Source: Opacimonas sp002292215 | GTDB lineage: Bacteria > Pseudomonadota > Gammaproteobacteria > Enterobacterales > Alteromonadaceae | Direction of reading: 5' to 3' | Length of the DNA: 64,000 nucleotides | NCBI GenBank assembly: GCA_943846745.1 | Contig: OX044360.1 | Coordinates: 372,001 to 436,000 of the forward strand | Shown: one piece after another, positions 53,724 to 62,367 of the stretch | Position numbering within the stretch: position 1 is the stretch's first letter | How the letters are laid out: each line of letters begins with the position of its first letter | Program-made: the position numbers and the translations under genes | Notes under the pieces: model-generated | Told to the model about the DNA's origin: nothing | Database searches by the model: none | What the model saw: only the letters and a program-made list of their open reading frames with translations

Positions 53724-55241
53724 ATGCACGCAGTTAAACTACACCCGACCCACCTTTATACTTGTGCGTTAGCGAGGGTAACCTCGTTATGCCTGTTATT
53801 ACTTCTATTTATTGTTTCATCCTTCTATTATACTCACGCTCAATCGTTTACTGCCGAGCAAGTGCAAAAGCTCAACCAAAATAGCGCCCAAATAAATAAT
53901 CCTCTTACTCATATTGATGATGCGTTTGCCAATGACATTAAGCTATTGGACAATCGTTTTCGACTTGATTATGCAGTAGACGAAGTCACAATGGTGTTTT
54001 TTCGTGAATATGGTTCTGCTCCTGTGGTGCTAGTGCGACCAGATGGGTCAAAAATATTTCAATACACCGCGTTGGGGCAACAAATAACGTGGTTTGATAG
54101 CCCAACTTATGACATGATCAATATCAAAAAACCAATGGCCGGTCCTTGGCAGGCATTGGGCAATATATTAGATGATTCGCGGATCATGGTGATATCTAAT
54201 CTCGCGCTAGTTTCCAATCCACTTCCGGTTGAGTTGTTTTCTGGGGAAATCATAAAAATGAAATCGTTTTTACTAAATGATGGACAACCCATGACCTTTG
54301 CACCGTTTTCAGAAGCAATCAGGTTAACTGTAAGTTTAATTAGTACGAACAAACCGGAAGAAAATAACTTCGGCTCTCGAGCGCAGACCGTCGCCGTATT
54401 TGAAGACAATGGTCTGGGTCTAGATGAAAAACCCAAAGATGGTGTGTTTACGGGGCAATTTAGATTAGATGTTCCTGATGGCGAGTGGCAAGCGTTATCA
54501 AAAATAGAGACACCGATGTACACTCGAGAAAAAGTCGATCCGATAATACGTGTGTATCCGTCACCGATTGAATTTGATTTGGCATTAGATCAATCAGAAC
54601 AAGGCGACGGCATGCATTTTATAACGTTTAAACAAAAATACAAAAAATTTGATCCTACTTCCTTATTAATTGATGGGGAAGTGCGTTTACCCAATGGAGT
54701 TTCACAATCATTTTCGTTAAACGAACAAACCTTACGTGCTAAACGCTTAGGTATTGATAACGTTGCACCTGGGGTGTATAGAGTCAAAGCAATGGCATTT
54801 GCACGGACGTTAACAGGACGAGAGGTAATGATTAACTTACCGGAGTATTCATTTACGGTAGAGCCCATCGTTATTGTGCCACCAGCCCCAACACCTCAAG
54901 AACTGGAACAAATTCGTTTAGCCAAAGAAGAAGCGGCACGTATTGCACAAGAAAAACAAGATAAAGCATTAATGAAGAAAGCGCTGGCTATTAATGGCTT
55001 TGTATTGTTTGCTGGGGTGGTAATTATGGTCGCGATTCGTTTATGGTTAAATTATCAAGCTCGACCTAAACCTGAGCTTGAATCCGAAACGGATACATTA
55101 CTGCTCGATGATGGTGACTTAGAGTTAGATAATACACTTAACTTCAAAGATAAAGTGCTGTTAAAGATAAAATCCCTTATTCCAAGCAAAAAAAATACCA
55201 AGCTCAAGACAGAAGAACCCGCGCTAGAGGGGCTTGATTGA
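53724..55241 (+). CDS. TIGR03503-like exported membrane protein
   Basis: The 505-residue protein has a signal or anchor sequence (TSLCLLLLLFIVSSFYYTHA), a large extracytoplasmic part with beta-sandwich-like segments (VVLVRPDGSKIFQYTALGQQ, DGVFTGQFRLDVPDGEW), a charged helix (RLAKEEAARIAQEKQD) and a C-terminal TM (INGFVLFAGVVIMVAIRLWL), ending in an acidic-basic cytosolic tail. Length, topology and position just after dnaQ fit TIGR03503 proteins of Shewanella/Vibrio/Alteromonas. Function is not known to me. Confidence 0.75.
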   Translation: MHAVKLHPTHLYTCALARVTSLCLLLLLFIVSSFYYTHAQSFTAEQVQKLNQNSAQINNPLTHIDDAFANDIKLLDNRFRLDYAVDEVTMVFFREYGSAPVVLVRPDGSKIFQYTALGQQITWFDSPTYDMINIKKPMAGPWQALGNILDDSRIMVISNLALVSNPLPVELFSGEIIKMKSFLLNDGQPMTFAPFSEAIRLTVSLISTNKPEENNFGSRAQTVAVFEDNGLGLDEKPKDGVFTGQFRLDVPDGEWQALSKIETPMYTREKVDPIIRVYPSPIEFDLALDQSEQGDGMHFITFKQKYKKFDPTSLLIDGEVRLPNGVSQSFSLNEQTLRAKRLGIDNVAPGVYRVKAMAFARTLTGREVMINLPEYSFTVEPIVIVPPAPTPQELEQIRLAKEEAARIAQEKQDKALMKKALAINGFVLFAGVVIMVAIRLWLNYQARPKPELESETDTLLLDDGDLELDNTLNFKDKVLLKIKSLIPSKKNTKLKTEEPALEGLD

Positions 55242-55311
55242 ACGAAAATTGTTACTTTTGCACATTTAATCGGCAAACGATCAATAAATTACATTTTTAT
55301 ACAAAAAGCTA

Positions 55312-55340
55312 TTGACCTTTACTAGGTCTAAACGTATTAT
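55312..55340 (+). promoter_or_regulatory. Sigma-70 promoter of the tRNA-Asp cluster
   Basis: TTGACC (55312-55317), a 17-bp spacer and TATTAT (55335-55340) form a strong promoter. The following CTGCGCCCGC is a GC-rich discriminator of the kind found at stringently controlled stable-RNA promoters. The first tRNA begins 52 bp later. Confidence 0.8.
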
Positions 55341-55391
55341 CTGCGCCCGCAGTAGGGAATAACTTTATTTCTTACCGCGAATGTAGAAAGT

Positions 55392-55468
55392 GGAGCGGTA
55401 GTTCAGTTGGTTAGAATACCGGCCTGTCACGCCGGGGGTCGCGGGTTCGAGTCCCGTCCGCTCCGCCA
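55392..55468 (+). tRNA. tRNA-Asp (GTC)
   Basis: 77 nt including encoded CCA. Acceptor arms GGAGCGG/CCGCTCC pair fully, the T-arm GCGGGTTCGAGTCCCGT is canonical, and the anticodon GTC is at 55426-55428. This copy has a C-G pair in the acceptor stem where the next two copies have T-A. Confidence 0.98.
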
Positions 55469-55503
55469 CTTTTACATATATAAGCATCAAGCAACATTGC
55501 GCT

Positions 55504-55580
55504 GGAGTGGTAGTTCAGTTGGTTAGAATACCGGCCTGTCACGCCGGGGGTCGCGGGTTCGAGTCCCGTCCACTCCGCCA
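55504..55580 (+). tRNA. tRNA-Asp (GTC)
   Basis: 77 nt with encoded CCA; acceptor GGAGTGG/CCACTCC, anticodon GTC at 55538-55540. Body otherwise identical to the first copy; 35 bp behind it. Confidence 0.98.
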
Positions 55581-55612
55581 ATTTTTGTTTGTAGTTTATA
55601 GTATCCCTGTGC

Positions 55613-55689
55613 GGAGTGGTAGTTCAGTTGGTTAGAATACCGGCCTGTCACGCCGGGGGTCGCGGGTTCGAGTCCCGTCCACTCCGCCA
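55613..55689 (+). tRNA. tRNA-Asp (GTC)
   Basis: 77 nt with encoded CCA; sequence the same as the second copy, anticodon GTC at 55647-55649. Third member of the co-transcribed cluster. Confidence 0.98.
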
Positions 55690-55720
55690 TTTATATGCTG
55701 CATACCCCGCAGCGCGATTT

Positions 55721-55774
55721 AACACTAAATCTGGTTTAAAGGTTAATCCTTAGAAATTGGTTTGGTGTTTTTTT
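55721..55774 (+). terminator. Probable terminator of the tRNA cluster
   Basis: AACACTAAA can pair with TTTGGTGTT (one G-T pair) over a long loop, followed by a T-run. The rest of the 358-bp interval 55690-56047 shows no gene. Confidence 0.5.
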
Positions 55775-56047
55775 GTATCTGAAATTCATTGAATTGGTAA
55801 CTTACCATTCCTACTTAAGTTATATCCAAAATAAGTACAGAAACTTGTAACTAACTGTATTTAATTTAAAGGGTTAGTTGAAATTTACACTTTAGTTATC
55901 AATGAGCCATCCCCATTATTCATCGCAAATATGTTACACATAGTTACACCTGCTCTCACTGCATTTACAACATATTTTCGTATTTAGTCCACAATATAAT
56001 AGTCATATCGCAGTATATTTTATTCGTGACATTACTTTTGGAGAAAC

Positions 56048-56419
56048 ATGATGAGCATTATTAAAACAAGTTTAGTGGTTGCACTGGTTTCAGTTTCTGC
56101 GAGTGCGTTCGCTAAGCCAGCTATTGAAGCGGCAGATGCCTCTAAGGCGAGTGAACTATGTGTTATCGCTGCAACGGGGAATAAACAGCAATTACGTGTC
56201 AAGATTAACGATTTTATTCCTAACACTACTGTAAATAGTCGTAACTATCGTTTAATAGCGAACAAGTTATCTTGTAATGGCAACAACGTGGTTGATTTTG
56301 CCCAAATACTTGGCAATGTAGCTATCGCTGAACATTTAGATAATTACCGCAGAGGTAACGTACAAATACGTGATCTTGCGAATAATTTGAGTGGTAAAGT
56401 GATATTTACCCAAGGATAA
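56048..56419 (+). CDS. Exported DUF3718-like protein
   Basis: The 123-residue protein has a signal peptide (SLVVALVSVSASAFAKPA) and a small domain with the pattern ELCVIAATGNKQQLRVKIND, YRLIANKLSCNGNNVVDFAQ and VQIRDL, which fits the DUF3718 family of Alteromonadales (two Cys, possibly a disulfide). The segment resembles the first helices of an ankyrin-like repeat. GGAG lies just upstream and either ATG (56048 or 56051) could be used. No known function. Confidence 0.65.
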   Translation: MMSIIKTSLVVALVSVSASAFAKPAIEAADASKASELCVIAATGNKQQLRVKINDFIPNTTVNSRNYRLIANKLSCNGNNVVDFAQILGNVAIAEHLDNYRRGNVQIRDLANNLSGKVIFTQG

Positions 56420-56493
56420 AACAAGAGTGACTAGTGCCATATATACAGTAGGATCTGTATTGCAATGGTTGCTAGTAGGTTGATTTTATATCA

Positions 56494-56528
56494 ATGCCAT
56501 GCTTATTTATGCTGTGAGAGCATGGCAT
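56494..56528. repeat. 10-bp inverted repeat
   Basis: ATGCCATGCT and AGCATGGCAT flank a 15-nt loop between the DUF3718-like and CotH-like genes. With no T-run it is a weak terminator or a regulatory stem. Confidence 0.4.
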
Positions 56529-56592
56529 ATACTTTGATCTATTTGATTATTAGTGTCAATATTGCCTCTCAATAATAAGAGAGTGCATTGCA

Positions 56593-58365
56593 ATGGCTAA
56601 CACCCCAACGACTAACACCCCTTTCTATTCCTTTTGCATGGCAATGACTGTCATACTGATATTATCTATTAGTCACAATGCTATTGCCCAGCAATCTACC
56701 ACCTACTTAGATGATGCCTCACACCAATTTTGGCATGATGATAGTACCTTATCAGCCATTACTATTCGCTTCAGTCAAGCTCAATGGGATCTATTATTAC
56801 AATCCAGCGCCAGCGTGCGCAATGAAGTCAGCGCCACGATGCAATATGAACATCTGGGTATCACTTATACCTTGGACAATATTGGTGTAAAACTCAGTGG
56901 TAACACGAGCTTTGTGTTACCTATCAATAGTAATGGTAATTTGATCCAAGCGAATTACACGTTGGACTTTGATGAGTTTGTCGATGATCAAGCATTACAA
57001 GGTATTGCAGCGTTAAAACTCAAACGCTTTAAGGACGATTCGACATTTGTACGTGAGCCGCTATCTAACCGTATAATGCAAAACTTTGGCATATTTACGG
57101 TACATTCCTCCACCCACGTTAAAGTGTTTTTGCAGATAGCTAACCAAGTCACTGTTTACACTGGTATTTATCGTTTGAATGAAAGTGTTAATCGCAAAGA
57201 ATATATCAACAAGCGTTTTGCTAGTGATAATGATAGCGGTTTTTTGTGGCAAGGAAATTATAAAGCTTTCGGTCCTGCGTTGTTTTCTCGTATTACTGCT
57301 GATTGGGATGGTGTTGCGGATCGTGACGATGCAAGCTTTGAATACAAAGGTAAGGGCAGTAAATTTGACGAGGCGCATGCACAATTGGTGCGTTTAGCTA
57401 CTAACGTTACACAGCTCGAGGGCACTGAGTTTCACGATTACGTTGCCCGTCATATTAATATGGAATTGTTTTTAAAATCGATGGCAGCAGAAGCGGTGTT
57501 AGGTCATTGGGATGGGTTTTGGGGCAATGCGAACAATTATTTGTTTTATATTGATGAACAAGAGGTACTGCATTACATACCTTATGATACTGATAACACG
57601 TTGGGCACGTCTTTATTGATGGATGATTCTGGTGAACAGCCAACTATCAATTTTGGTCAAAGTAATAATACCCCGATGTTAGTCACTAAAATTTTGCAGA
57701 TTGACGAGTATCGCCAGCAGTTTTTACGTCATACTTATGAGCTGGTCACTCAATCGGGCTTAATGGTTGAAGCGGATGCTTTGACTTATATAAACACGGT
57801 TCATCTATTAATAGATAGTGATTTAAACAATGTGACCAATCAGAATAATCAAATCGCAGATAAACCCGCAGGTTGGGCTAATCAAGGCGATTACCGTTTG
57901 TATGATTTTAGCACTGGCCGTAACTGGTATCGCACGCGTAAAAATGCTGTTGAACGTTTTTTGCCGCCACCTAATGCTAGTGCAGGTGAGAATATCAGCG
58001 TCACACAGGGTGAAACAATCGGGTTAAATGCCAGTGCATCTTCGTCTGATTTTGGTGACATCGTCAGTTACAACTGGTCAACGGGGGCAACGGGTGTCAC
58101 ACCACAAGTCAGTTTTGCGGATGTTGGTTTCTTTGTCGTTACCCTCACCGTCGTCGATAGTCTTGGCTTAAGCAGCAATGATACGGTAAATATTACTGTT
58201 AATGCTGCACCTGCTGTAGTGAACCCAACTCCCACGCCTACGCCAAGTCCTATACCCACTCCTGAGCCTTCGGCTAGTAGTGGCTCCAGTCTGCCATTGA
58301 TACCAATGGGATTACTTGGATTGTGTGTATTCATCAGACGGTTCAGTGCCTGTAAACAATGCTAA
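56593..58365 (+). CDS. Exported CotH-like protein kinase with PKD domain
   Basis: The 590-residue protein has a signal peptide ending SHNAIAQQ and a CotH-like kinase domain (about 40-450): FVREPLSNRIMQNFGI, VYTGIYRLNESVNRKEYI, then HWDGFWGNANNYLFY and HYIPYDTDNTLG, the metal-binding D-x-D pattern of CotH. A PKD-type domain follows (NASASSSDFGDIVSYNWSTG). The end is a Pro-Thr linker, SSGSSLPLIPMGLLGLCVF and RR, the tripartite form of a C-terminal sorting signal, near to GlyGly-CTERM. CotH kinases phosphorylate secreted proteins. Substrate unknown. Its stop overlaps the UPF0126 remnant. Confidence 0.82.
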   Translation: MANTPTTNTPFYSFCMAMTVILILSISHNAIAQQSTTYLDDASHQFWHDDSTLSAITIRFSQAQWDLLLQSSASVRNEVSATMQYEHLGITYTLDNIGVKLSGNTSFVLPINSNGNLIQANYTLDFDEFVDDQALQGIAALKLKRFKDDSTFVREPLSNRIMQNFGIFTVHSSTHVKVFLQIANQVTVYTGIYRLNESVNRKEYINKRFASDNDSGFLWQGNYKAFGPALFSRITADWDGVADRDDASFEYKGKGSKFDEAHAQLVRLATNVTQLEGTEFHDYVARHINMELFLKSMAAEAVLGHWDGFWGNANNYLFYIDEQEVLHYIPYDTDNTLGTSLLMDDSGEQPTINFGQSNNTPMLVTKILQIDEYRQQFLRHTYELVTQSGLMVEADALTYINTVHLLIDSDLNNVTNQNNQIADKPAGWANQGDYRLYDFSTGRNWYRTRKNAVERFLPPPNASAGENISVTQGETIGLNASASSSDFGDIVSYNWSTGATGVTPQVSFADVGFFVVTLTVVDSLGLSSNDTVNITVNAAPAVVNPTPTPTPSPIPTPEPSASSGSSLPLIPMGLLGLCVFIRRFSACKQC

Positions 58366-58460
58366 CCCTGTTATTACTGACTAATATTGCTGCGACCATC
58401 GCTTTTGCCATATCTGGGGCCTTGGTGGCGGCTCGCCGTCGATTGGACATTGTTAAATTA
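58359..58460 (+). pseudogene. N-terminal remnant of a UPF0126/TRIC-type channel gene
   Basis: From ATG 58359 the frame reads MLTLLLLTNIAATIAFAISG and ALVAARRRLDI, which is the conserved first helix and loop of UPF0126 (YicG/TRIC-like) channels, proteins of about 200 residues. After RLDI the similarity stops and the sequence runs into the ribosome site of the next gene. The other helices are gone, so a deletion fused the start of this gene to the upstream region of the following one. The start overlaps the CotH-like stop. Confidence 0.7.
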
Positions 58461-58488
58461 GTAATATATCGTAACAGGAGTGAATGTA

Positions 58489-59031
58489 ATGGCTATCAAA
58501 CAATTTATGAGTTTATTGTGTGTCGCGTGCGGTTTGATCGGGGTGAGTCATTTGACCTTCGCTCAATCAGCGCAAGATCCCATTCCGCTTGAGACGATTG
58601 TGGTTGAAAGTAAAGTCCCTGTTTTATATTATAAACATCAGTTTGAACAAGCAGAATTGGATTTTTACGAACTGTACAACAGCTTTGTTGATGAAGACAA
58701 ATTCAAAATGCGTTGCAGTCTACGACGAATGACAGGCTCGCATATCAAGCGAACGTATTGTTACCCACAATATTTGCTCAATCAATCGGCTCAAGCTTCA
58801 AGCGCGGCTATGAGTAACACCGATCCATCCTTATTAAGAGCGGGGATCATTCGTAACCCGCCTTCTGCTAAAATGATTGAATTTTTGAGTACACGCGACC
58901 GCAAAGCGTCGTTGATATATGCAGAAGAGTTAATTAAAAAACACCCAGCGCTGTATCAGCAGTTACTCAACATGCACAAGGCTGAGCAATTGTATTTAAC
59001 TAAAAAAGCCCAGCATAACCAGAAAAAATAA
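58489..59031 (+). CDS. Exported protein of unknown function
   Basis: The protein (180 residues from ATG 58489) has a signal peptide (FMSLLCVACGLIGVSHLTFA) and a mature part beginning QSAQDPIPLETIVVESK. The region YKHQFEQAELDFYELYNSF and CSLRRMTGSHIKRTYCYPQY has two Cys that may pair in the periplasm. The tail is helical and basic. I do not recognise the family. AGGAG stands eight bases before ATG 58489, so I prefer it to GTG 58480. It follows the truncated UPF0126 gene. Confidence 0.7.
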   Translation: MAIKQFMSLLCVACGLIGVSHLTFAQSAQDPIPLETIVVESKVPVLYYKHQFEQAELDFYELYNSFVDEDKFKMRCSLRRMTGSHIKRTYCYPQYLLNQSAQASSAAMSNTDPSLLRAGIIRNPPSAKMIEFLSTRDRKASLIYAEELIKKHPALYQQLLNMHKAEQLYLTKKAQHNQKK

Positions 59032-59033
59032 AT

Positions 59034-59059
59034 CCTGTTGCCACAAATGTCACAACAGG
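59034..59059. terminator. Hairpin between convergent genes
   Basis: CCTGTTG pairs with CAACAGG around a 12-nt loop. It lies between the unknown exported protein and ppaC; there is no T-run. Confidence 0.45.
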
Positions 59060-59091
59060 GTTCATAGATTGAATATAGAGCGGACTAATTA

Positions 59092-60015
59092 TTATTTAGC
59101 AAACGCATCTTGTAGTGGCGGTACGACTTGTTTTTTACGACTCAGTACACCATCTAACCATACTTCATTTTGTTCCACGGTGACATCATAGGCACCCGCA
59201 ATTAAGCTCTCATCATCAGAAGCAACCAGCATCAATGAACCTTCTTTCATGATATCAGTGAGTAACAACATGACTGAATGACGATTACCTTCTTCTTTTA
59301 ATTTAATAATATCAGCAGCTAAATCCGCTTTGATGTCATCAAACACAGATAAATCGATCACTTCTAATTGACCAATACCCACTAAGTTACCATGCATGTC
59401 AAAGTCTTTGAAATCACGCATCACTAAATCACGTGCAGGTGTGTCTTGTACGGCAGATTTGACTTTAAACATTTCCATACCGACGGCTTTGTAATCTTCG
59501 ATACCGGCAATCTCTGCTAATGCTTCAACGCATTTAATATCGGCAGTCGTACAGGTCGGAGACTTAAAAATGACGGTGTCAGATAGAATTGCACACATCA
59601 TAATGCCCGCATAAGCAGGTGGGATCTCAACTTGATAAAAGTCATACATCATTTTAACGATGGTATTACTACAACCTACTGGACGGATCCAACATTCTAA
59701 CGGGGTAGAAGTGGTTAAATCACCGAGTTTATGATGATCAACGACACCCACAACGGTTGCTAAGTCAATATCATCTGGGGCTTGCGTTTTTTCAGTATGA
59801 TCAACAATATAGACTTCTTCACCGGCGTAACTTAATTTAAGCTCAGGGGCCTCAAAACCAAAACGGTCTAAAATGTACTGAGTTTCAGGGGTGACATCGC
59901 CTAAGCGGGTAGGGATAGCGTGCTCACCGATTTGATTTTTTAAATATGCAATCGCTAATGCGCCGCAAATTGAATCTGAATCAGGGATCTTATGTCCCAC
60001 AACATACATCGTCAT
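59092..60015 (-). CDS. ppaC: Manganese-dependent inorganic pyrophosphatase (family II)
   Basis: The 307-residue protein is a DHH-family PPase: YVVGHKIPDSDSICGALA near the start, IVDHTEKTQAPDD near residue 70, the DHH signature VGVVDHHKLGD near residue 95, and the C-terminal DHHA2 domain with SRKKQVVPPL as the substrate-binding S-R-K-K-Q motif. It hydrolyses pyrophosphate in the cytosol using Mn. Single gene, with the SSB-tailed protein gene upstream on the same strand. Confidence 0.96.
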   Translation of the reverse strand: MTMYVVGHKIPDSDSICGALAIAYLKNQIGEHAIPTRLGDVTPETQYILDRFGFEAPELKLSYAGEEVYIVDHTEKTQAPDDIDLATVVGVVDHHKLGDLTTSTPLECWIRPVGCSNTIVKMMYDFYQVEIPPAYAGIMMCAILSDTVIFKSPTCTTADIKCVEALAEIAGIEDYKAVGMEMFKVKSAVQDTPARDLVMRDFKDFDMHGNLVGIGQLEVIDLSVFDDIKADLAADIIKLKEEGNRHSVMLLLTDIMKEGSLMLVASDDESLIAGAYDVTVEQNEVWLDGVLSRKKQVVPPLQDAFAK

Positions 60016-60139
60016 TACTGTTACTCCATAAAATTTTGTGTATTGTAATAAAACACGCCGCGGATGCCAATAGACATGTGGTTGTAGAAGGCAGTTTTTT
60101 ATTTACTGGTTGTGCCATTTCTTCGCCATTCGATTTTAC

Positions 60140-60484
60140 CTAGAACGGCAAATCGTCGTCATCATCAAAATCAGGTGCCGGCATGGGCTTGGGCTGTGTA
60201 GGTTTAGCGGGTGCTGCTGCGCTAGTCGAATTACCAGCAAATACCGCTGATTTTAAACGGTCGATATTACTTTGCGCATTGGCTTGCTGTTCATCCGGCG
60301 AAGTGGCCTGTAACGAATAATAATTATTACCGTTTTTGTCTTTGCGCTCCCACGCACTTAACGAGTATTCTTTTCCTTCAATTGTAATTTTACCTTTAAA
60401 GTTAGGCTGAGTGTCTTTATCTTTGTACGCGTTGAAAAATAATACACCGGTGAGATCTTTTTGTTGAAAGTTTTGTTGGCTCAT
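60140..60484 (-). CDS. Small protein with SSB-like acidic C-terminal tip
   Basis: The 114-residue protein has a short beta-rich domain (LTGVLFFNAYKDKD, FKGKITIEGKEYSLSAWERK, NYYSLQA) that could be an OB-like fold, a Pro/Ala linker and the terminal DFDDDDDLPF. That ending is nearly the same as the SSB C-terminal tip of E. coli (DFDDDIPF), which docks ExoI, RecQ, PriA, RecO and others. The N-terminal domain is too short and lacks the pattern of a normal SSB. I infer a nucleic-acid-related factor that mimics the SSB tip. It is not the main SSB. Confidence 0.7.
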   Translation of the reverse strand: MSQQNFQQKDLTGVLFFNAYKDKDTQPNFKGKITIEGKEYSLSAWERKDKNGNNYYSLQATSPDEQQANAQSNIDRLKSAVFAGNSTSAAAPAKPTQPKPMPAPDFDDDDDLPF

Positions 60485-60568
60485 TAGCTAATTAATCCTA
60501 GGGTCGTCTATTGGTTCAAAATAAATAAGGTATACTATATTTTTGCTTGAATAGACGTATTTGTAAAC

Positions 60569-61756
60569 ATGCTTCGCTTTTTAAATAACACTCGCTTGCA
60601 TACGCCGGCCAATTTTTTACTGATTATGACTTTTTGCATGGCCTTGGTGTTTTCTACGTGGCAGGTATTGCTGAATAACTTTGTTATCGAACAAGCAGCC
60701 TTTACCGGCAAAGAAATAGGGATCTTGCAATCATTACGCGAAGTTCCTGGTTTTCTGGCGTTTACAGCAATCTATGTATTGTTGTTCATTAAAGAGCAAT
60801 TATTTGCCACACTTGCCTTGTTACTCACCTGTATCGGTGTCGGCCTAACCGGGTTTTATCCCAGTGCCATGGGCTTATATGTGACCACGGTCATTATGTC
60901 TATTGGTTTTCATTATTACGAAACCGTCAATCAATCGTTAACATTACAATGGCTCCCCAAGGACCAAACAGCTTCCTTTATGGGACGAGCCTTATCGGTT
61001 AAAGCGATTGGGGCATTGAGTGCTTATGCCGTAATTTGGGCATTGATGGAATATTTACAATGGCCCTATGTACAAGCCTATGCGGTAATTGGTGGGTTAG
61101 GGGGGATGGTCGTCATCATGTTGTGGCTGAGTTTTCCACAGTTTAACGCTACAACAATACAGACCAAAAAACTCTTCGTTAAAAAACAATACAGCTTGTA
61201 TTACGCGTTAGTGTTTTTTAGTGGGGCTAGACGCCAGATTTTCATGGTGTTTGCTGGATTTTTGATGGTCGAAAAATTTGACTATTCGGTTGGACAAATT
61301 AGTGCGTTGTTTATGATTAACTATGTATTCAATTTGTTTTTTGCTCCCAAAATTGGCAATTGGATTGGGAAAGTTGGAGAACGTAAGGCATTAGTCTTTG
61401 AGTATATTGGCTTGATAGGGGTATTTGTTAGTTATGCTTGGGTAGACAATGCCTATATAGCAGGAAGTTTATATGTCATTGACCACATGTTTTTTGCCTT
61501 AGCTATCGCGATGAAAACTTACTTTCAAAAAATATCTGATCCCCGCGATATCGCCGCCACAGCGAGTGTGAGTTTCACCATCAATCACATTGCCGCGGTG
61601 GTTATTCCAGCGTTACTAGGGATCTTATGGTTATCCTCACCAACCAGTGTATTTTATATTGGGGCGGTGTTTGCTTGCTGTTCGTTAGCGTTGGCTTGTT
61701 TATTACCGTTGCACCCGCAACAAGGAAATGAAACGCGCTTTGGTGCGATAAGGTAA
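60569..61756 (+). CDS. MFS transporter
   Basis: The 395-residue protein has about 12 hydrophobic helices, for example FLLIMTFCMALVFSTWQVLL (about 14-33), LLTCIGVGLTGFYPSAMGLY and VIPALLGILWLSSPTSVFYI. The loop motifs of the major facilitator family are weak (FMGRALSVKAIGALSAYAVI). No substrate can be assigned. It diverges from the SSB-tailed gene and ends 15 bp before a convergent gene of unknown function. Confidence 0.85.
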   Translation: MLRFLNNTRLHTPANFLLIMTFCMALVFSTWQVLLNNFVIEQAAFTGKEIGILQSLREVPGFLAFTAIYVLLFIKEQLFATLALLLTCIGVGLTGFYPSAMGLYVTTVIMSIGFHYYETVNQSLTLQWLPKDQTASFMGRALSVKAIGALSAYAVIWALMEYLQWPYVQAYAVIGGLGGMVVIMLWLSFPQFNATTIQTKKLFVKKQYSLYYALVFFSGARRQIFMVFAGFLMVEKFDYSVGQISALFMINYVFNLFFAPKIGNWIGKVGERKALVFEYIGLIGVFVSYAWVDNAYIAGSLYVIDHMFFALAIAMKTYFQKISDPRDIAATASVSFTINHIAAVVIPALLGILWLSSPTSVFYIGAVFACCSLALACLLPLHPQQGNETRFGAIR

Positions 61757-61771
61757 ATAAGATGCCGCTAT

Positions 61772-62245
61772 TTACTGTAGCACCAAATCTTTGAATTTTA
61801 ATAAGTTAGTACTGGGAAGTAATGACACAACCCGGTCTTCTTTTTCTAAGAAGGTGTAAGGGATGATTTCGCTACTGAGCATCGTTGGCGAAGCTTGACC
61901 TATGGGTGAACCTGATACGGTAATGCCATTTGTTAACACCGTGAGTATACCGGACTCGATGGGCATGGAATGCTCTTGAAACCACGCAATTAATTCTTCA
62001 ATCATATTGTTAGTTTCAGTGCATAATGCTTCTGTTGCTTCAATAAACACGCCATTAAATTCAATCGACGTTGAAATAGCATCATGTAAAATAAGGGATT
62101 GTCGGATAGATTGTATATGAGCTTTGGTGCGATCATTTAAGACCAATAAAGCTAATTTATTAGATTGATTATAGGGAGGCGCAAGTGGCGCAAATAAAAA
62201 CATCGAAGCCATACAACACTCATTGGACTCATTTATTATTGGCAT
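61772..62245 (-). CDS. Protein of unknown function
   Basis: The frame is open from 62296 (174 codons). Internal starts at 62245 or 62212 (MASMFLFAPLAPPYNQ) look more natural than the first, since the region before them overlaps a hairpin and reads as non-coding. The soluble mature part contains FNGVFIEATEALCTETNNMIEE and GILTVLTNGITVSGSP. It has no signal or membrane segment. I do not recognise it. It converges on the MFS gene. Confidence 0.55.
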   Translation of the reverse strand: MPIINESNECCMASMFLFAPLAPPYNQSNKLALLVLNDRTKAHIQSIRQSLILHDAISTSIEFNGVFIEATEALCTETNNMIEELIAWFQEHSMPIESGILTVLTNGITVSGSPIGQASPTMLSSEIIPYTFLEKEDRVVSLLPSTNLLKFKDLVLQ

Positions 62246-62284
62246 AATATAGCACAGAGAATATGACACAGAGAAAAAGAATTT

Positions 62285-62322
62285 AACCTCTGGCAACGAA
62301 ATGCTTCGCTATCCCAGAGGTT
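62285..62322. terminator. Hairpin downstream of the GH13 gene
   Basis: AACCTCTGG pairs with CCAGAGGTT over a 20-nt loop. On the minus strand it is followed by AAATTCTTTTT, so it can end the GH13 transcript. Confidence 0.6.
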
Positions 62323-62367
62323 TGATGGATTTTTAAACAGTGTTGGTCAAGGTCTAAGTTGACCAAT

